A DNA stretch of 64,000 nt, taken from contig NC_090726.1 of the NCBI RefSeq assembly GCF_036898095.1, forward strand, positions 40,499,676 through 40,563,675, written 5' to 3'. Below, piece by piece: positions 33,636-43,471 of the stretch (position 1 is its first letter; each line of letters starts with the position of its first letter). This DNA comes from Palaemon carinicauda. Taxonomy: Eukaryota; Arthropoda; Malacostraca; Decapoda; Palaemonidae. The position numbers and the translations under genes are program-made. The notes below the pieces were generated by a model, which searched no databases, was not told the origin of the DNA, and saw nothing but the letters and a program-made list of their open reading frames with translations.

Positions 33636-34242
33636 TCCTTCCCACTGGACGAGCTTAACATTGTGGCTTATGAAATGCTATTGGGATATTCCCTCGTCCG
33701 ACCCTCATTTCATGAAGATATATATTTTACTTGGTAGGGATCAATGGTTTTATGCAATGCTGCCATTTGAAGAAATTTTGGTGAAGCAATTTTGTCTAGA
33801 GATGCTTTTCGTAGTAAATAAAATAATTGGTTTTGTTTTTTGGACAAGAATGAAAATAGCAATCTGCTGACTCATGGAACCTATTTCAAATATCTTAGAA
33901 TATAATAATGTATTAAGGAAAGCAAATACATTAATGTATACTGTACTATGAATATATATGTCTTTTATATGATTGTGTGTATATACGTATCAACACAACT
34001 GTTTCCTATTGCACTGAAATAACTAAACTCTTATATATGGCTTATAAATCGATTTTAATGTTCTATTGGTCATATATACATAATATATTTCACATTTAAT
34101 CGAAATAATAATGATTTTGGTTGATTTTATATTGTTCTACCTTATGTATGGAGATTGAATAATAAGCTTCGCTATGGAATTATGCCAGCCAAAACTAAAA
34201 CTAGGTCTGACACGTAATTTCATTCATAAAAATAAAGTTCTA

Positions 34243-34443
34243 TGACGTCACATATAACCAACAATCACAGCAGAGGACGAATCAGCCAATGAGACAATAG
34301 ATATTTCCCGATAATATACACGAGACGAGAGGGTTCCTCTACTCTGTGGACTGCTGTTGACAAACAAATAAATAGTGGTAAAGCTTTTTGAACTTTTAAT
34401 GGAATAAGTGACTTGGTTTTCTCGAACAGCTCATAAATCGCAG

Positions 34444-34537
<94 letters not shown>

Positions 34538-34597
34538 CGGGATATTCCAGCCCTCTGATTGGCTGTATCTTCTGAGCTGTGATTGGTTGTTACCTGT
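34243..34597 (+). promoter_or_regulatory. Promoter-like module 6 with (CT)n expansion
   Basis: TGACGTCA 34243-34250, ACAATCACAG, GCCAATGAGA, ATATTTCCCG. A (CT)n tract at 34447-34534 has grown from the short CTCTCTTTCTCTCTC seen in the paralog at 32171, just before TGGCGGGATATT. Confidence 0.5.
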
Positions 34598-34842
34598 GTT
34601 TACAAATTCCCACATACAAGTTAAACATCGTAGCCAAAACCTAGTTAATTATTTCTTCAATAAATACATATTTATTCAGCTTAAGCAATTGAACGAGTTT
34701 CATTATCTATTTCATTATTAAATCAATTCAATCATAAGTTTGGTTTTATGAAAAATATAATTTATAAGACCCAATTCATCTGTAATACGTATAGATATTT
34801 CACTCCCACCGAGTCGAATTCATTCATAAAAATACTATTGCC

Positions 34843-35180
34843 TGACGTCACATACAACTACCAATCACAGCAGAGGACGTATCAGCCAATGAGAGGCCAG
34901 ACATTTTCCCGCTCAAAATGCATAAGGCGAGAGGGTTCCTCCAACTTATGAGCTGCTGTTGACCAGAAAGCAGCTTCATGGGAGCCATTTCGCTCAAACG
35001 CTCTAGTTAATGAGATTTTTTCATCCTATTTCTGATCGGGTTCAATGTGTTAAAGCGTTTTAATGTAAATTTACTGATATTTGAGCAGGTTTCTCCAACA
35101 GCAACTCATAAGACCCAGTAACTCTTGGTGGTACATTCTAGTGTTCTGATTGGCTGTATCTTCCACAGTTCTGATTGGTT
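34843..35180 (+). promoter_or_regulatory. Promoter-like module 7
   Basis: TGACGTCA 34843-34850 and the same motif order; paralog of module 5. Confidence 0.5.
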
Positions 35181-35666
35181 ATTGCCTTGTTTACTACGGT
35201 TCCACGCACAAACGAACACACACACATAACATCGTAGCCAAAAGAACAGTCAACTATTCCTTCGAATATGACTTATTTATCTAACTTACGGCCTCTAATA
35301 AGATTCCTCATTTATTTTATTTTAAAATTAATAGTGTTATTAAGATTATTTTTTGTAAAATATATTTTTTCAACCTCTAAATAATCTAAAATACGTATAG
35401 CTTTTTTCTTTGGCTTTACGCACAAACGAACACACACACATATATCATCGTAGCCAAAAAGTTAGTCAACTATTCCTTCAAATATGACTTATTTATCTAA
35501 TTTACGACCTTTAATAAGATTATTTTTTATTTCATTTTAAAATTAATATTATTAATAAGATAATATTTGTAAAGTTTAATTTTTTAAGCTCTATTTAATC
35601 TAAAATACGTATAGGTTTTTCACCCCTAAGTCTTATACGTAACATTCATTCATAAATACGATTGTC

Positions 35667-35733
35667 TGACGTCACATACAACCGGCCAATGAGACAACAG
35701 ATATTTCCCGGTATAAATGCATAAGGCGAGAAT
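35667..35733 (+). promoter_or_regulatory. Half module
   Basis: TGACGTCA 35667-35674, GGCCAATGAGA, ATATTTCCCGG; paralog of 31212 and 33303. Confidence 0.45.
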
Positions 35734-35879
35734 ATTTTGTAATACCATATACGCAAAAAACAGTAATTATTAAACTCTATTTGTTTAATTAAAAGACATT
35801 CAATCAAAGTATTCTTACATTTATAATGCATACACCCTTCTCCTTCCTGTATTTAAGTAAATACGAGTGTCAAGGATAA

Positions 35880-35996
35880 TGACGTCATCAATCAAGAACC
35901 AATAACAATAGCTATGAATAATGACGTCATTATTCAAAAACTAATAAGGAGCTTGAAAGTTAATGACGTCATTGTTAAAGCAACCAATCACAGCAC
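35880..35996 (+). promoter_or_regulatory. Triple-CRE cluster 3
   Basis: TGACGTCAT at 35880, 35922 and 35964, 42 bp apart as in clusters 1 and 2; ends ACCAATCACAGC. Confidence 0.55.
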
Positions 35997-36540
35997 ATAA
36001 CCTTCCCACTAGACGAGCTTAACACTGCGGCTTATGAAATGCTATTGGGATATTCCTTTATCCGACCCTCATTTCACGAAGATATATATTTTACTTGATA
36101 GGGATCATTGGTTTTATGCAATGCTGCCATTTGAAGAAATTTTGGTGAAGCAATTTTGTCTAGAGACGCTTTGCGTAGTAAATAAGATAACTCGTTTTGT
36201 TTTTTGGACAAGAATGAAAATAGCAATCTGCTGACTCATGGAACCTATTTCAAATATCTTAGACATATAATAATGTATTAAGGAAAGCAAATACATTAAT
36301 GTATACTGTACTATGAATATATATGTCTTTTATATGATTGTGTGTATATACGTATCAACACAACTGTTTCCTATTGCACTGAAATAACTAAACTCTTATA
36401 TATGGATTATAAATCGTATTTTAATGTTCTATTGGTCATTTATACATAATATATTGCATATTTAATCGAAATAAATAATGATTTTGGTTGATTTTATATT
36501 GTTTTACCTTATGTATGGAGATTGAACAATAAGCTTCACT

Positions 36541-37570
36541 ATGGAATTATGCCAGCCAGAGCTAAAAAAATAGTAATGTCCTGTATATGGGAATAATATA
36601 ATATAGCATAGATTTATCAAAATGTTATAATAATGTAACAATTGTAATATAATATATTTTATATAGTATCTAAAATAACCAATTTTATCATATTAAGGTA
36701 ATAAAGTAATTATAATATACTGTTAACTGCAATACAATACACAAAATGGCCGTTGTTGGCTGGCCCAAATAATGCCAGCATATGTATTAACATTTCATAT
36801 TTTTTACTGTATTTTCAAATAACGAGGCACAAAACTAATTAAAATAGAACTAAAATTTATATATAATACTTTTAAAAAGTATGAAAACTCTCATAAATCA
36901 TAAATAAGTATTTAAAAAATGAAAAATAAATAAAAAAAATTGGAACCATTTTACTTTTCTTGCCGGTATTCACTCCCGGGATGAACGTAAACAAAACAAC
37001 GTTTAATCCGTATTCGAAAAAAAAGTCTATTTTAACAAATAGTGTCTATTTTACGTAAGAAATTTATACGTAAGATTGATGTAAATGTTCGAAAAGTTTA
37101 TATAAGTCATTTATATAAATATTAATGACTTAATTTCGTTGATTTTAGTTGAATCCTGGACCCAAAGGTCTCAATTAACCTTCGGCCCCAAAAAGGAATC
37201 ATTAACAATTTGCTGTGAGTATAACATTTTAGTCTTTTCTTTATAAATATATAATTTATATTGAAAATTTAATCATGCTTTCGCAGAGCGAAGCTATTAG
37301 TTCAGGCTTGATTGGAAATAGGGAAGTGGGTAATAACCATCAGTTTGCATGGCGTACCTTAAGTCACAGGGCCTTCACCGCCCTTAAGGAGTCATTGCTA
37401 TTAGGTGTAAGTTTATTTGCCGTGAAAATGTGTCATTTGCGAAGAAAACGGACGTTTTTCCATGAGAAACATGTTTTTTTAGGAGATAAGTTTGTCCCGT
37501 CCGTAACTATAATATAACCGTTGATCAAAGGGCCAGACTATGTCAGTAGTGAAAATGTGGGTAATTATTA
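36541..37570. other. AT-rich region, possible short exon
   Basis: Mostly AT-rich. A frame from ATG 37275 (MLSQSEAISSGLIGNR, then FAWRTLSHRAFTALKES) meets a donor-like TTAG|GTGTAAGT near 37404. No family recognised, so I do not call a gene. Confidence 0.25.
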
Positions 37571-37775
37571 GGGTGTATGTATGATAGCGGCCACCTGTAT
37601 GTTTGATTACGGCTAACTTAGAATACGACAGTGTAAGGGGGTAGGCAGGGTGATGTTAGCCTCCCCCCCCCTTAGGTAATTAGGTAAGGACACGGCCAGG
37701 GGGGAAAGTTTAGGTTAGTTGATGTCCATTTTTAATCCATTCGGGAGGAACTGGCCGCTGATATACAAAGGCTCC
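37571..37775 (+). repeat. GC-rich hairpin repeat, copy 2
   Basis: Starts GGGTGTATGTATGATAGCGG, G/C-tract hairpin at about 37636-37672, ends CTGGCCGCTGATATACAAAG. Matches the 3' flank of the Merlin gene but with no transposase beside it. Confidence 0.65.
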
Positions 37776-38006
37776 TAATCATATACTGTAGTGCAATATT
37801 CCTTGCTGGTTATGTAACCTGTCAAAAATGACGGCTTAATATTTAGGTAGGTAATGCATACGCATGCCCCCCTCTTATCACCAGGGTATGGCTTCTTCCT
37901 CTCCTATTACCCGAGGGACAGGGAGAGGTTAGCGCCACTGGCATATGTACATATATATATATATACAAGAGAGGCAGCCATCTTTATTCTTGTCAGGAAC
38001 TGGTCG

Positions 38007-38220
38007 GGGTGTATGTATGATAGCGGCCACCTGTATATTATATTATGGCTAACTTAGAATACAGCAGTGTGAGGGGGGTTGCAGAGGGGGCGTTAGCCCC
38101 CCGTTAGGTAAGTAGGTAAGGACACGTCTTGTAGGTTAGGTTAGGGGGTAAAGTTTAGGTTATTTGATGTCCATTTTTAATCCACACTGGAGGAACTGCC
38201 CTCTGATATACAAAGTCTCC
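38007..38220 (+). repeat. GC-rich hairpin repeat, copy 3
   Basis: Same start GGGTGTATGTATGATAGCGG and hairpin (GGGGGCGTTAGCCCCC), ending CTCTGATATACAAAGTCTCC. Lies 436 bp after copy 2 in the same orientation. Confidence 0.65.
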
Positions 38221-38533
38221 CTGGTCTCCTGACTTGGGGAGTACAAATAAAGAAATTAACTGTCTGTAAATCAATATATAGTTTAGGGAATGAAATATTC
38301 ATATAACAACGGAATATATTCTTTATTGAATTACAGATATAAAACTTTTGGGTATTGACAAGATGTTTACGGATGTTTACAGCTTTTATTCTCAGATTAA
38401 GTAAATTGAGGTCCCTAAAATGATGAGGAACTGCCTGAAATAGTTTTTTTTCTTTTATAGTAAACCTGGCATTGATCCAAGTTATCTTTTGTTTGTTCCT
38501 TAACATAATGCAAACTTTTTACTGTTGATGATA
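38221..38533. other. Unassigned spacer
   Basis: A minus-strand open frame (38177-38506) has no recognisable domain and runs into the hairpin repeat. Nothing supported. Confidence 0.3.
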
Positions 38534-38849
38534 TTAACCCTTTTACCCCTAGGGTATTTGAAACTTTCCAACCCTTAACCCCCAGGTGTTTTTTTTTTTT
38601 TTTCCCCAAGCACATTTTGCTATATATATTTTTTAAATTGCTCTAACAGCCTTAATTTTTGTCATAGAGAGGTCAGGTTGGTCTCATCCTTTTGAAAAAT
38701 GCCGGAAGTTTCTCAAAAAGTTATCAAAAATATGCAAAAAAAATTTAAATAGCAGTTTTTTTGCAAGGACGTACCAGTACGTCCATGGGGGGTAAAGGGA
38801 TGAGTTTTGTGAAACTTACCAGTACGTCCTTTGGGGGTAAAAGGGTTAT
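38534..38849 (+). mobile_element. piggyBac-like MITE, copy 3
   Basis: Left TTAA with CCCTTTTACCCCTA; right TGGGGGTAAAAGGG followed by TTAT, a one-base decay of the TTAA duplication. Confidence 0.83.
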
Positions 38850-38965
38850 GAGCAAAGCTTGAATGTCTGTTTAAGCTTTTAAGTGAGGTAGTTGTAGGAC
38901 CAACCCACCCGCCAAGTAGTGTAACCTCACTTTGTTTCTGCCCGTTGGAGAGTACGAACATAGAA

Positions 38966-39083
38966 GGTCCTTTATACAAACGTTTGGAGATGCAAGTGCA
39001 AATTTAACTGAAATCATTAATCTCAGATATTGTATCAAAAGCTGATAATGAAATATTGTAATAAAACAAATATTATGTAATTT
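38966..39083. mobile_element. MITE-like repeat B, left half
   Basis: GGTCCTTTATACAAACGTTT then ATCTCAGATATTGTATCAAA as in copy 2; stops at the start of repeat A copy 8. Confidence 0.55.
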
Positions 39084-39330
39084 TGTTCTCTGGTCTTGGG
39101 TAGTGCTATAGCCTCTGTACCATGGTCTTCCACTGTCTTGGATTAGAGATCTCTTGCTTGAGGGTACACTCGGGCACACTTCTATCTTATTTCTCTTTCT
39201 CTTGTTTTGTTTAAGTTTTTTTAGTTTATATAGGAAATTTTTATTTTAATGTTACTGTTCTTTTATAGCATATCCTGCTTTTCCAACAAGGGATGTATCT
39301 TAGCAGGTAATAATGATAATAATAATTATT
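39084..39330 (+). repeat. Repeat A, copy 8
   Basis: GGGTAGTGCTATAGCCTCTG to CCTGCTTTTCCAAC and AATAATGATAATAATAATT, with an internal deletion before TATAGCATATCCTGC. Confidence 0.78.
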
Positions 39331-39334
39331 GGAT

Positions 39335-39500
39335 GTCATGTTGGGACAAGAGATACACGGTGGTGGAGGCACGTGGTTTATTGCGTCCAAAGGTACAGAC
39401 TGTTCCCAGTTGCTCTCTGCAACCGGCACACTCACTTGGCGCCTGCCTGCCATGGGAAAACATATCGTACTTATGCAGGTACCCCATCATCCCCCCATGA
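39335..39500 (-). repeat. Probable 3' LTR of the Gypsy element
   Basis: On the minus strand a purine tract (GGGGGGATGATGGGG, about 39480-39496) is followed by about 150 bp with a polyadenylation signal AATAAA (plus-strand 39377-39382) and an end at CTTGTCCCAACA. Exact LTR ends are uncertain because no second LTR is in the window. Confidence 0.4.
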
Positions 39501-39744
39501 GATTAATACATGGGTATACATGGAGAGGTAATGATAAAAAATAATTAATGGATTAAATTGGATGCATGTGCAAGAATAAGGAGACAGATACATAGCTGTC
39601 GATAGTGTAAAATGCAGAGTGTAGGTAATACATGTTCGTAAAATAGTATGAGGAGCAGATACAATAAAAATATAAGCAGATGCTGCTGTATTGTACGTGA
39701 TTACAGAAAAGAAGGTATATGACAGTTAACGATGTCACATGTAG

Positions 39745-40398
39745 TCATTCATCCACACTGGCCTTCTGGTGCGCCGTGATGGGCGTGGCTCCCGTACTGC
39801 TTGAGGGCTGGGTGTAGGGTGACTGACCGGTGGCTGCTCGGGCGTAGGTGGAGCTGGATGCGTAGCAGGTGTGGCCCGCCCTTGGGGCCCCAACGATGTG
39901 TCGCAGGTGCTTCCTGTTACGGAGGGAGAGGCGCCCGCTGCCGTTAAGTCTGACTAGGTATTGTCGGTATGGGAGCGTTTCTGCCACAGTACTGGTACGA
40001 TCCCACAGCTTAGTAGCCTGATTTTGCACTCGCACTTGGGAGCCCCGGTTGATAACTGGAAGCCTTCTAGAGGGTCTGTTCTCGGTGAGGGCAGCACCGC
40101 TGTCAGCCATCTGACGTTTTCTTTGCCGGAGGGTTGCCCCCCCCCCCCCAGTGTTTGTCTACTGTGAGGTACCAGCTGGCCGTAAGTACGCCGTGTCGGA
40201 GCTGCCTGCCCTCTGCCATCTGGCCAGGTGACTTATTCATTCCGCAGAGGGTGGTGTTGAGGTACTGTAACATAGCCATAGAGGACTTGTCCGTGTCGAG
40301 GCTGCCAACGCTGCCCGTGTTGGCCCATATTATCCGCTTCCCGACCTTGACTGCGGCCTCTGCCCTGCCATTGGACTGCGGGTACTGGGCAGATGATA
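39745..40398 (-). pseudogene. Gypsy integrase, C-terminal part
   Basis: Read from 40398 leftwards: QSNGRAEAAVKVGKR holds the catalytic Glu of the integrase core, then the region ending at MADSGAALTENRPSRRLP and the GSQVRVQNQATKLWDR C-terminal DNA-binding domain, stopping at 39745. A C-run (40137-40150) shifts the frame. It continues the part at 43085-43466; the two are separated by the non-LTR insertion. The usual role is joining retroelement DNA to the chromosome. Confidence 0.8.
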
Positions 40399-43071
40399 CG
40401 TTACGTTATTGCTGTCCTTCGAATCGAAGACGACTTCTGCTTCTCTGTGATGGGGATGAAGTTAGATCTGTTGTCGTTGGTGCCATCTTGCATGGCTGTG
40501 AAGACCAATTCTGGATCCACACACTCTGCCACACAACTGGCAAGTCAGGTCTGGGTTGACCGGGGGTATCCGATCTCGACGGTTTTGTCTTCTCTCCCTG
40601 CGCTGTTGTCTTGCCTGGTTCCGGGTGTCTTCAAGTTGATTGACTCCAGCTTTACAGAGTGAGCGCCATAGTGGTCTGTCAGAGGCGTTCATTTCTAGTT
40701 GCTCAGGTTGTATGTTGCACTTCTTGAATGTAGCTTTGATGTTGTCCTTGTACCTCTTTTTCTGACCCCCTGGATTACGCCGAGCTTCAGGGAGCTGACT
40801 GTAGAGGACCTGGCGAGGAAGGCGATGTTCTGGCATACAGATGACGTGGCTGATCCACCCGAGTTGTTTTTCTGCCAATGTGGATTCTATACTCAGCAGG
40901 TTTAAACGGTGGAGAATTTCAGAATGAGGTACGTTGTCTTACCATGTGAGCCCTAATATACACTGAAGACAGCGAATATGGAATGCCTCAAGTTGTTTTA
41001 CATGTTGACGGTAAGCCGTCCAAGATTCTGCTCCATATAGCAGGGTGGACATGCAGACAGCTCTGTACACAGCTACTTTAGTTTCTGTCTTGAGGTGGGG
41101 ATTTAGGAAGACTCTGGACCTGAGTCGGCCGAAAGATGCGGAGGCATGATTTATCCGGGCAACTATTTCCTCATCAATAGTGTTTTTTAGTGAAGATGCT
41201 TCCAAGGTAGATGAAGCTATCAGCATGTTTGATGGCTTCCCCATTCAGATGAAATACTGGGGGATCTCCTGCAATTATTTGCTGGGATAGGATTTCAGTT
41301 TTGTTGATGTTAACTTTGAGCCCCATGGCTCGGTAAATTGATGAGACAATGGTAAGGCTGCGTTGGAGAGCATCTGGTGAGAGAGCCACTAGAGCGCAAT
41401 CATCTGCATATTGGAGTTCCATTAGGTGTGTCATTGTTGTTTTTGTCACAGACTGGAGGCACCTAAGGTTGAATAAGTTTCCGTCTAGTCGAAACTGCAC
41501 TTTCAATTGATCTTCTTCGTTGACTTGTTGGTGGCTCAGGAGGGTGACTGCAGTGAGGTAGATGTTGAATATCACTGGAGCTAGGACACATCCTTGTTTT
41601 ACTCCAGTTTCTACCCTGAAAAGTTGTGATTTACTACCACCCATACTTACACAGGCTTGCATATCATTGTGTAAGTTCCTTAGAATGTTAAGGAATTTCG
41701 GAGGTACTCCAAATTTAGAGAGAGCAGTCCATAAAAGGTCTCTGTTCACCGTGTCGAAGGCCTTTGTTAGATCGATAAAGGCTATGTGAAGATCACGGTT
41801 TTGCTCATGGCATTTCTCTTTTAGTTGTCGGGCCACGAATATCATGTCACAAGTACTGCGTTCTTTACGAAAGCCACATTGCGTCTCTGGTAGTACATTT
41901 TCTGAAATGTGTTTGCAAAGTCTTGCAAGCATTATTCTTGCCAGGATTTTACTTGCAACGCCGAGCAAGGTGATGCCTCTGCTATTGTCACAGAGGGAAC
42001 GGTCCCCTTTACGTTTGTAGATGGTGACAATGTCTGAGACAAGCCACTCATGGGGGACTTCTTCCATGTCCCAAATAGAGAGAATAAGGTTGTGGAGATG
42101 TTGATGGAGTAAGTAGCCCCCCTCCTTGAATAGTTCAGCTGGTAGACCATTAGGGCCGGGGCTTTTGTTGTTTTTCGTGGCCCTTATGGCTTGTATAGTT
42201 TCTGGGAAAGTGGGGTTGGTATCTAGGATTTCTGAGTGAGGGACATCAGGGATGTTGTTGAGGATATTAGGCTCTACAGGATTTCGTTGGTTAAGGATCA
42301 AGCTGAAATGTTGTGCCCAGCGATATATTATCTCCTGTTTGTTTTTTAGGAGGTTTCCTTCTAGAGAGCGAACAGGAGTCATACTACTTTTCGTTGGGCC
42401 ATATAAAATTTTAATAGAGTTGTAGAAACTATGTTGATCATTTGCATCTGCGTATGATTGAGTTTCTTTTGCACGGTCATTCCACCAGTTATTTTCCATG
42501 TCTCTGAGTATTTTCTGCACTTCTGATCTTACCTGTTGGAAGTTTTCTTTGAGAGCTACAGAAGTAGGTTGTGAGAGCCATGCATTGTGCGCTTTATTTT
42601 TTACTGTGATTAGGTCATGTATACCATCAGCGTTGTTATCATACCAATCTTGATGACGTCATGTGGAGAAGCCAAGGGTTTCTTCTGCATTTTCCTGGAT
42701 TATAGTTTTCAGTTTTGTCCACTCAGAGTCAAGCTCATTGTCGATGTTGGTTGGATCAATGTTAGGGATCTCAGCCAGTTTTCTTGCTATCCCGTGACGG
42801 TAGTTGTTCCAAGTAGAGGTGTCTTTCAGAGCAGGAATGTTTAATTTCATTGAGGGAGGTTTGCGCGAAAGAAGAGGACGGATGGTTAGCTTGAGCTTAG
42901 CACGTATTAGATTGTGATCTGTGTGGCACTCAGCACCTCTCATTGCACGGGTATGGACAGCATCTTGCTGGTCTCGCTTTTTGATTATGACATAGTCAAT
43001 CAAGTGCCAGTGTTTTGACCTTGGGTGCATCCACGAAATTTTGTGCTTGTTTTTGAGCTGAAAAAGGGTGT
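40399..43071 (-). mobile_element. 5'-truncated non-LTR retrotransposon in the Gypsy integrase
   Basis: 2673 bp flanked by TGGGCAGATGATA at 40386-40398 and 43072-43084 (13-bp duplication). The 3' end (left) has a short (TTACG)n tail. Same family as 21305-22556. Confidence 0.93.
40459..43071 (-). pseudogene. Non-LTR endonuclease (end) and reverse transcriptase ORF, broken
   Basis: Enters inside the endonuclease: SKHWHLIDYVIIKK then GAECHTDHNLIRAKLK (the catalytic SDH-like HTDHN block). A TGA at 42659-42661 follows LGFST, and the same frame continues from RHQDWYDNN. RT domain at 42160-41200: NNKSPGPNGLPAELFK, FIDLTKAFDTVNRD, GVKQGCVLAPVIFNIY, MELQYADDCALVAL (catalytic YADD), INKTEILSQQ and YLGSIF. 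After KKHY a frameshift leads to SSLKNTIDEEIVARI and LLYGAESWTAYRQH, a second shift to AEKQLGWISHVICM, and the ORF ends with a C2H2 finger (CQLCGRVCGSRIGLHSHARWH, given here in part). Clade (RTE-like or Jockey-like) not resolved. Confidence 0.88.
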
Positions 43072-43084
43072 TGGGCAGATGATA

Positions 43085-43466
43085 GCCGCACGGACACACC
43101 CCATAACTTGAAAAATTCCCCATTTCCTCGCTTGCCAGATTTGTGCCACCGTCCATGGAGATTTGCTTCAGGGCCCCCCACCTGTTGAAGTAGCGACGTA
43201 GCTGGGTCTTGATGTGAGAGGAGGAGGTACCGTGGGGGAAGTGGGCCAGCTCCAGCCAACCTGTGAGCCTGTCTGCGTAGGTCATGTACGAGAGTCTGTC
43301 GTGATGTAACATATCCGCTACCGTCATCTGGAAGGGGTACTCTGGGGGTGGCGTGATGATGAGTTCCTCCACAGCCTGGGATGGTGCGTGTACATTGCAT
43401 TCTTCGCACGAGGATCGGTGATACTGCAGGTCCCCCTCAAGTCCAGGCCAGTACACCGTCTGGCGC
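43085..43466 (-). pseudogene. Gypsy integrase, N-terminal and core part
   Basis: YWPGLEGDLQYHRSSC and EECNVH give the second half of the HHCC zinc-binding domain. Core: MTVADMLHHDRLSYMTYADR (Asp positions), then ISMDGGTNLASEEM with the second Asp. The reading ends in CPCGYHLP at the insertion. A stop separates it from the RNase H frame at 43472. Confidence 0.82.
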
Positions 43467-43471
43467 GCTCG

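Larger units (their letters stand above)
28261..36540 (+). repeat. AT-rich array of duplicated promoter-like modules
   Basis: Roughly 8.3 kb built from a unit of about 770 bp (clear at 28846, 29623 and 30400) and a larger block of 2.1-2.4 kb starting at about 31190, 33282 and 35646. Each 770-bp unit reads: spacer with AATACGTATAG, TGACGTCAC, CCAATCACAG, GCCAATGAGA, GATATTTCCCGC, GCATAAGGCGAGAGGGTTCC, a centre, then the inverse (CTCATAAG, GATTGGCT, GTGATTGGTTA), then ACATCGTAGCC and an AT-rich spacer. No transposase, splice-supported gene or viral protein found in it. Confidence 0.85.

Noticed and set aside
38177..38506. 109-codon minus-strand frame
   Set aside because: No domain; overlaps the GC-rich hairpin repeat; AT-rich composition makes it expected by chance.
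42659..43456. 265-codon frame fusing Gypsy integrase to non-LTR endonuclease
   Set aside because: Artefact of the insertion at 43071/43072; the target-site duplication lies at the join.
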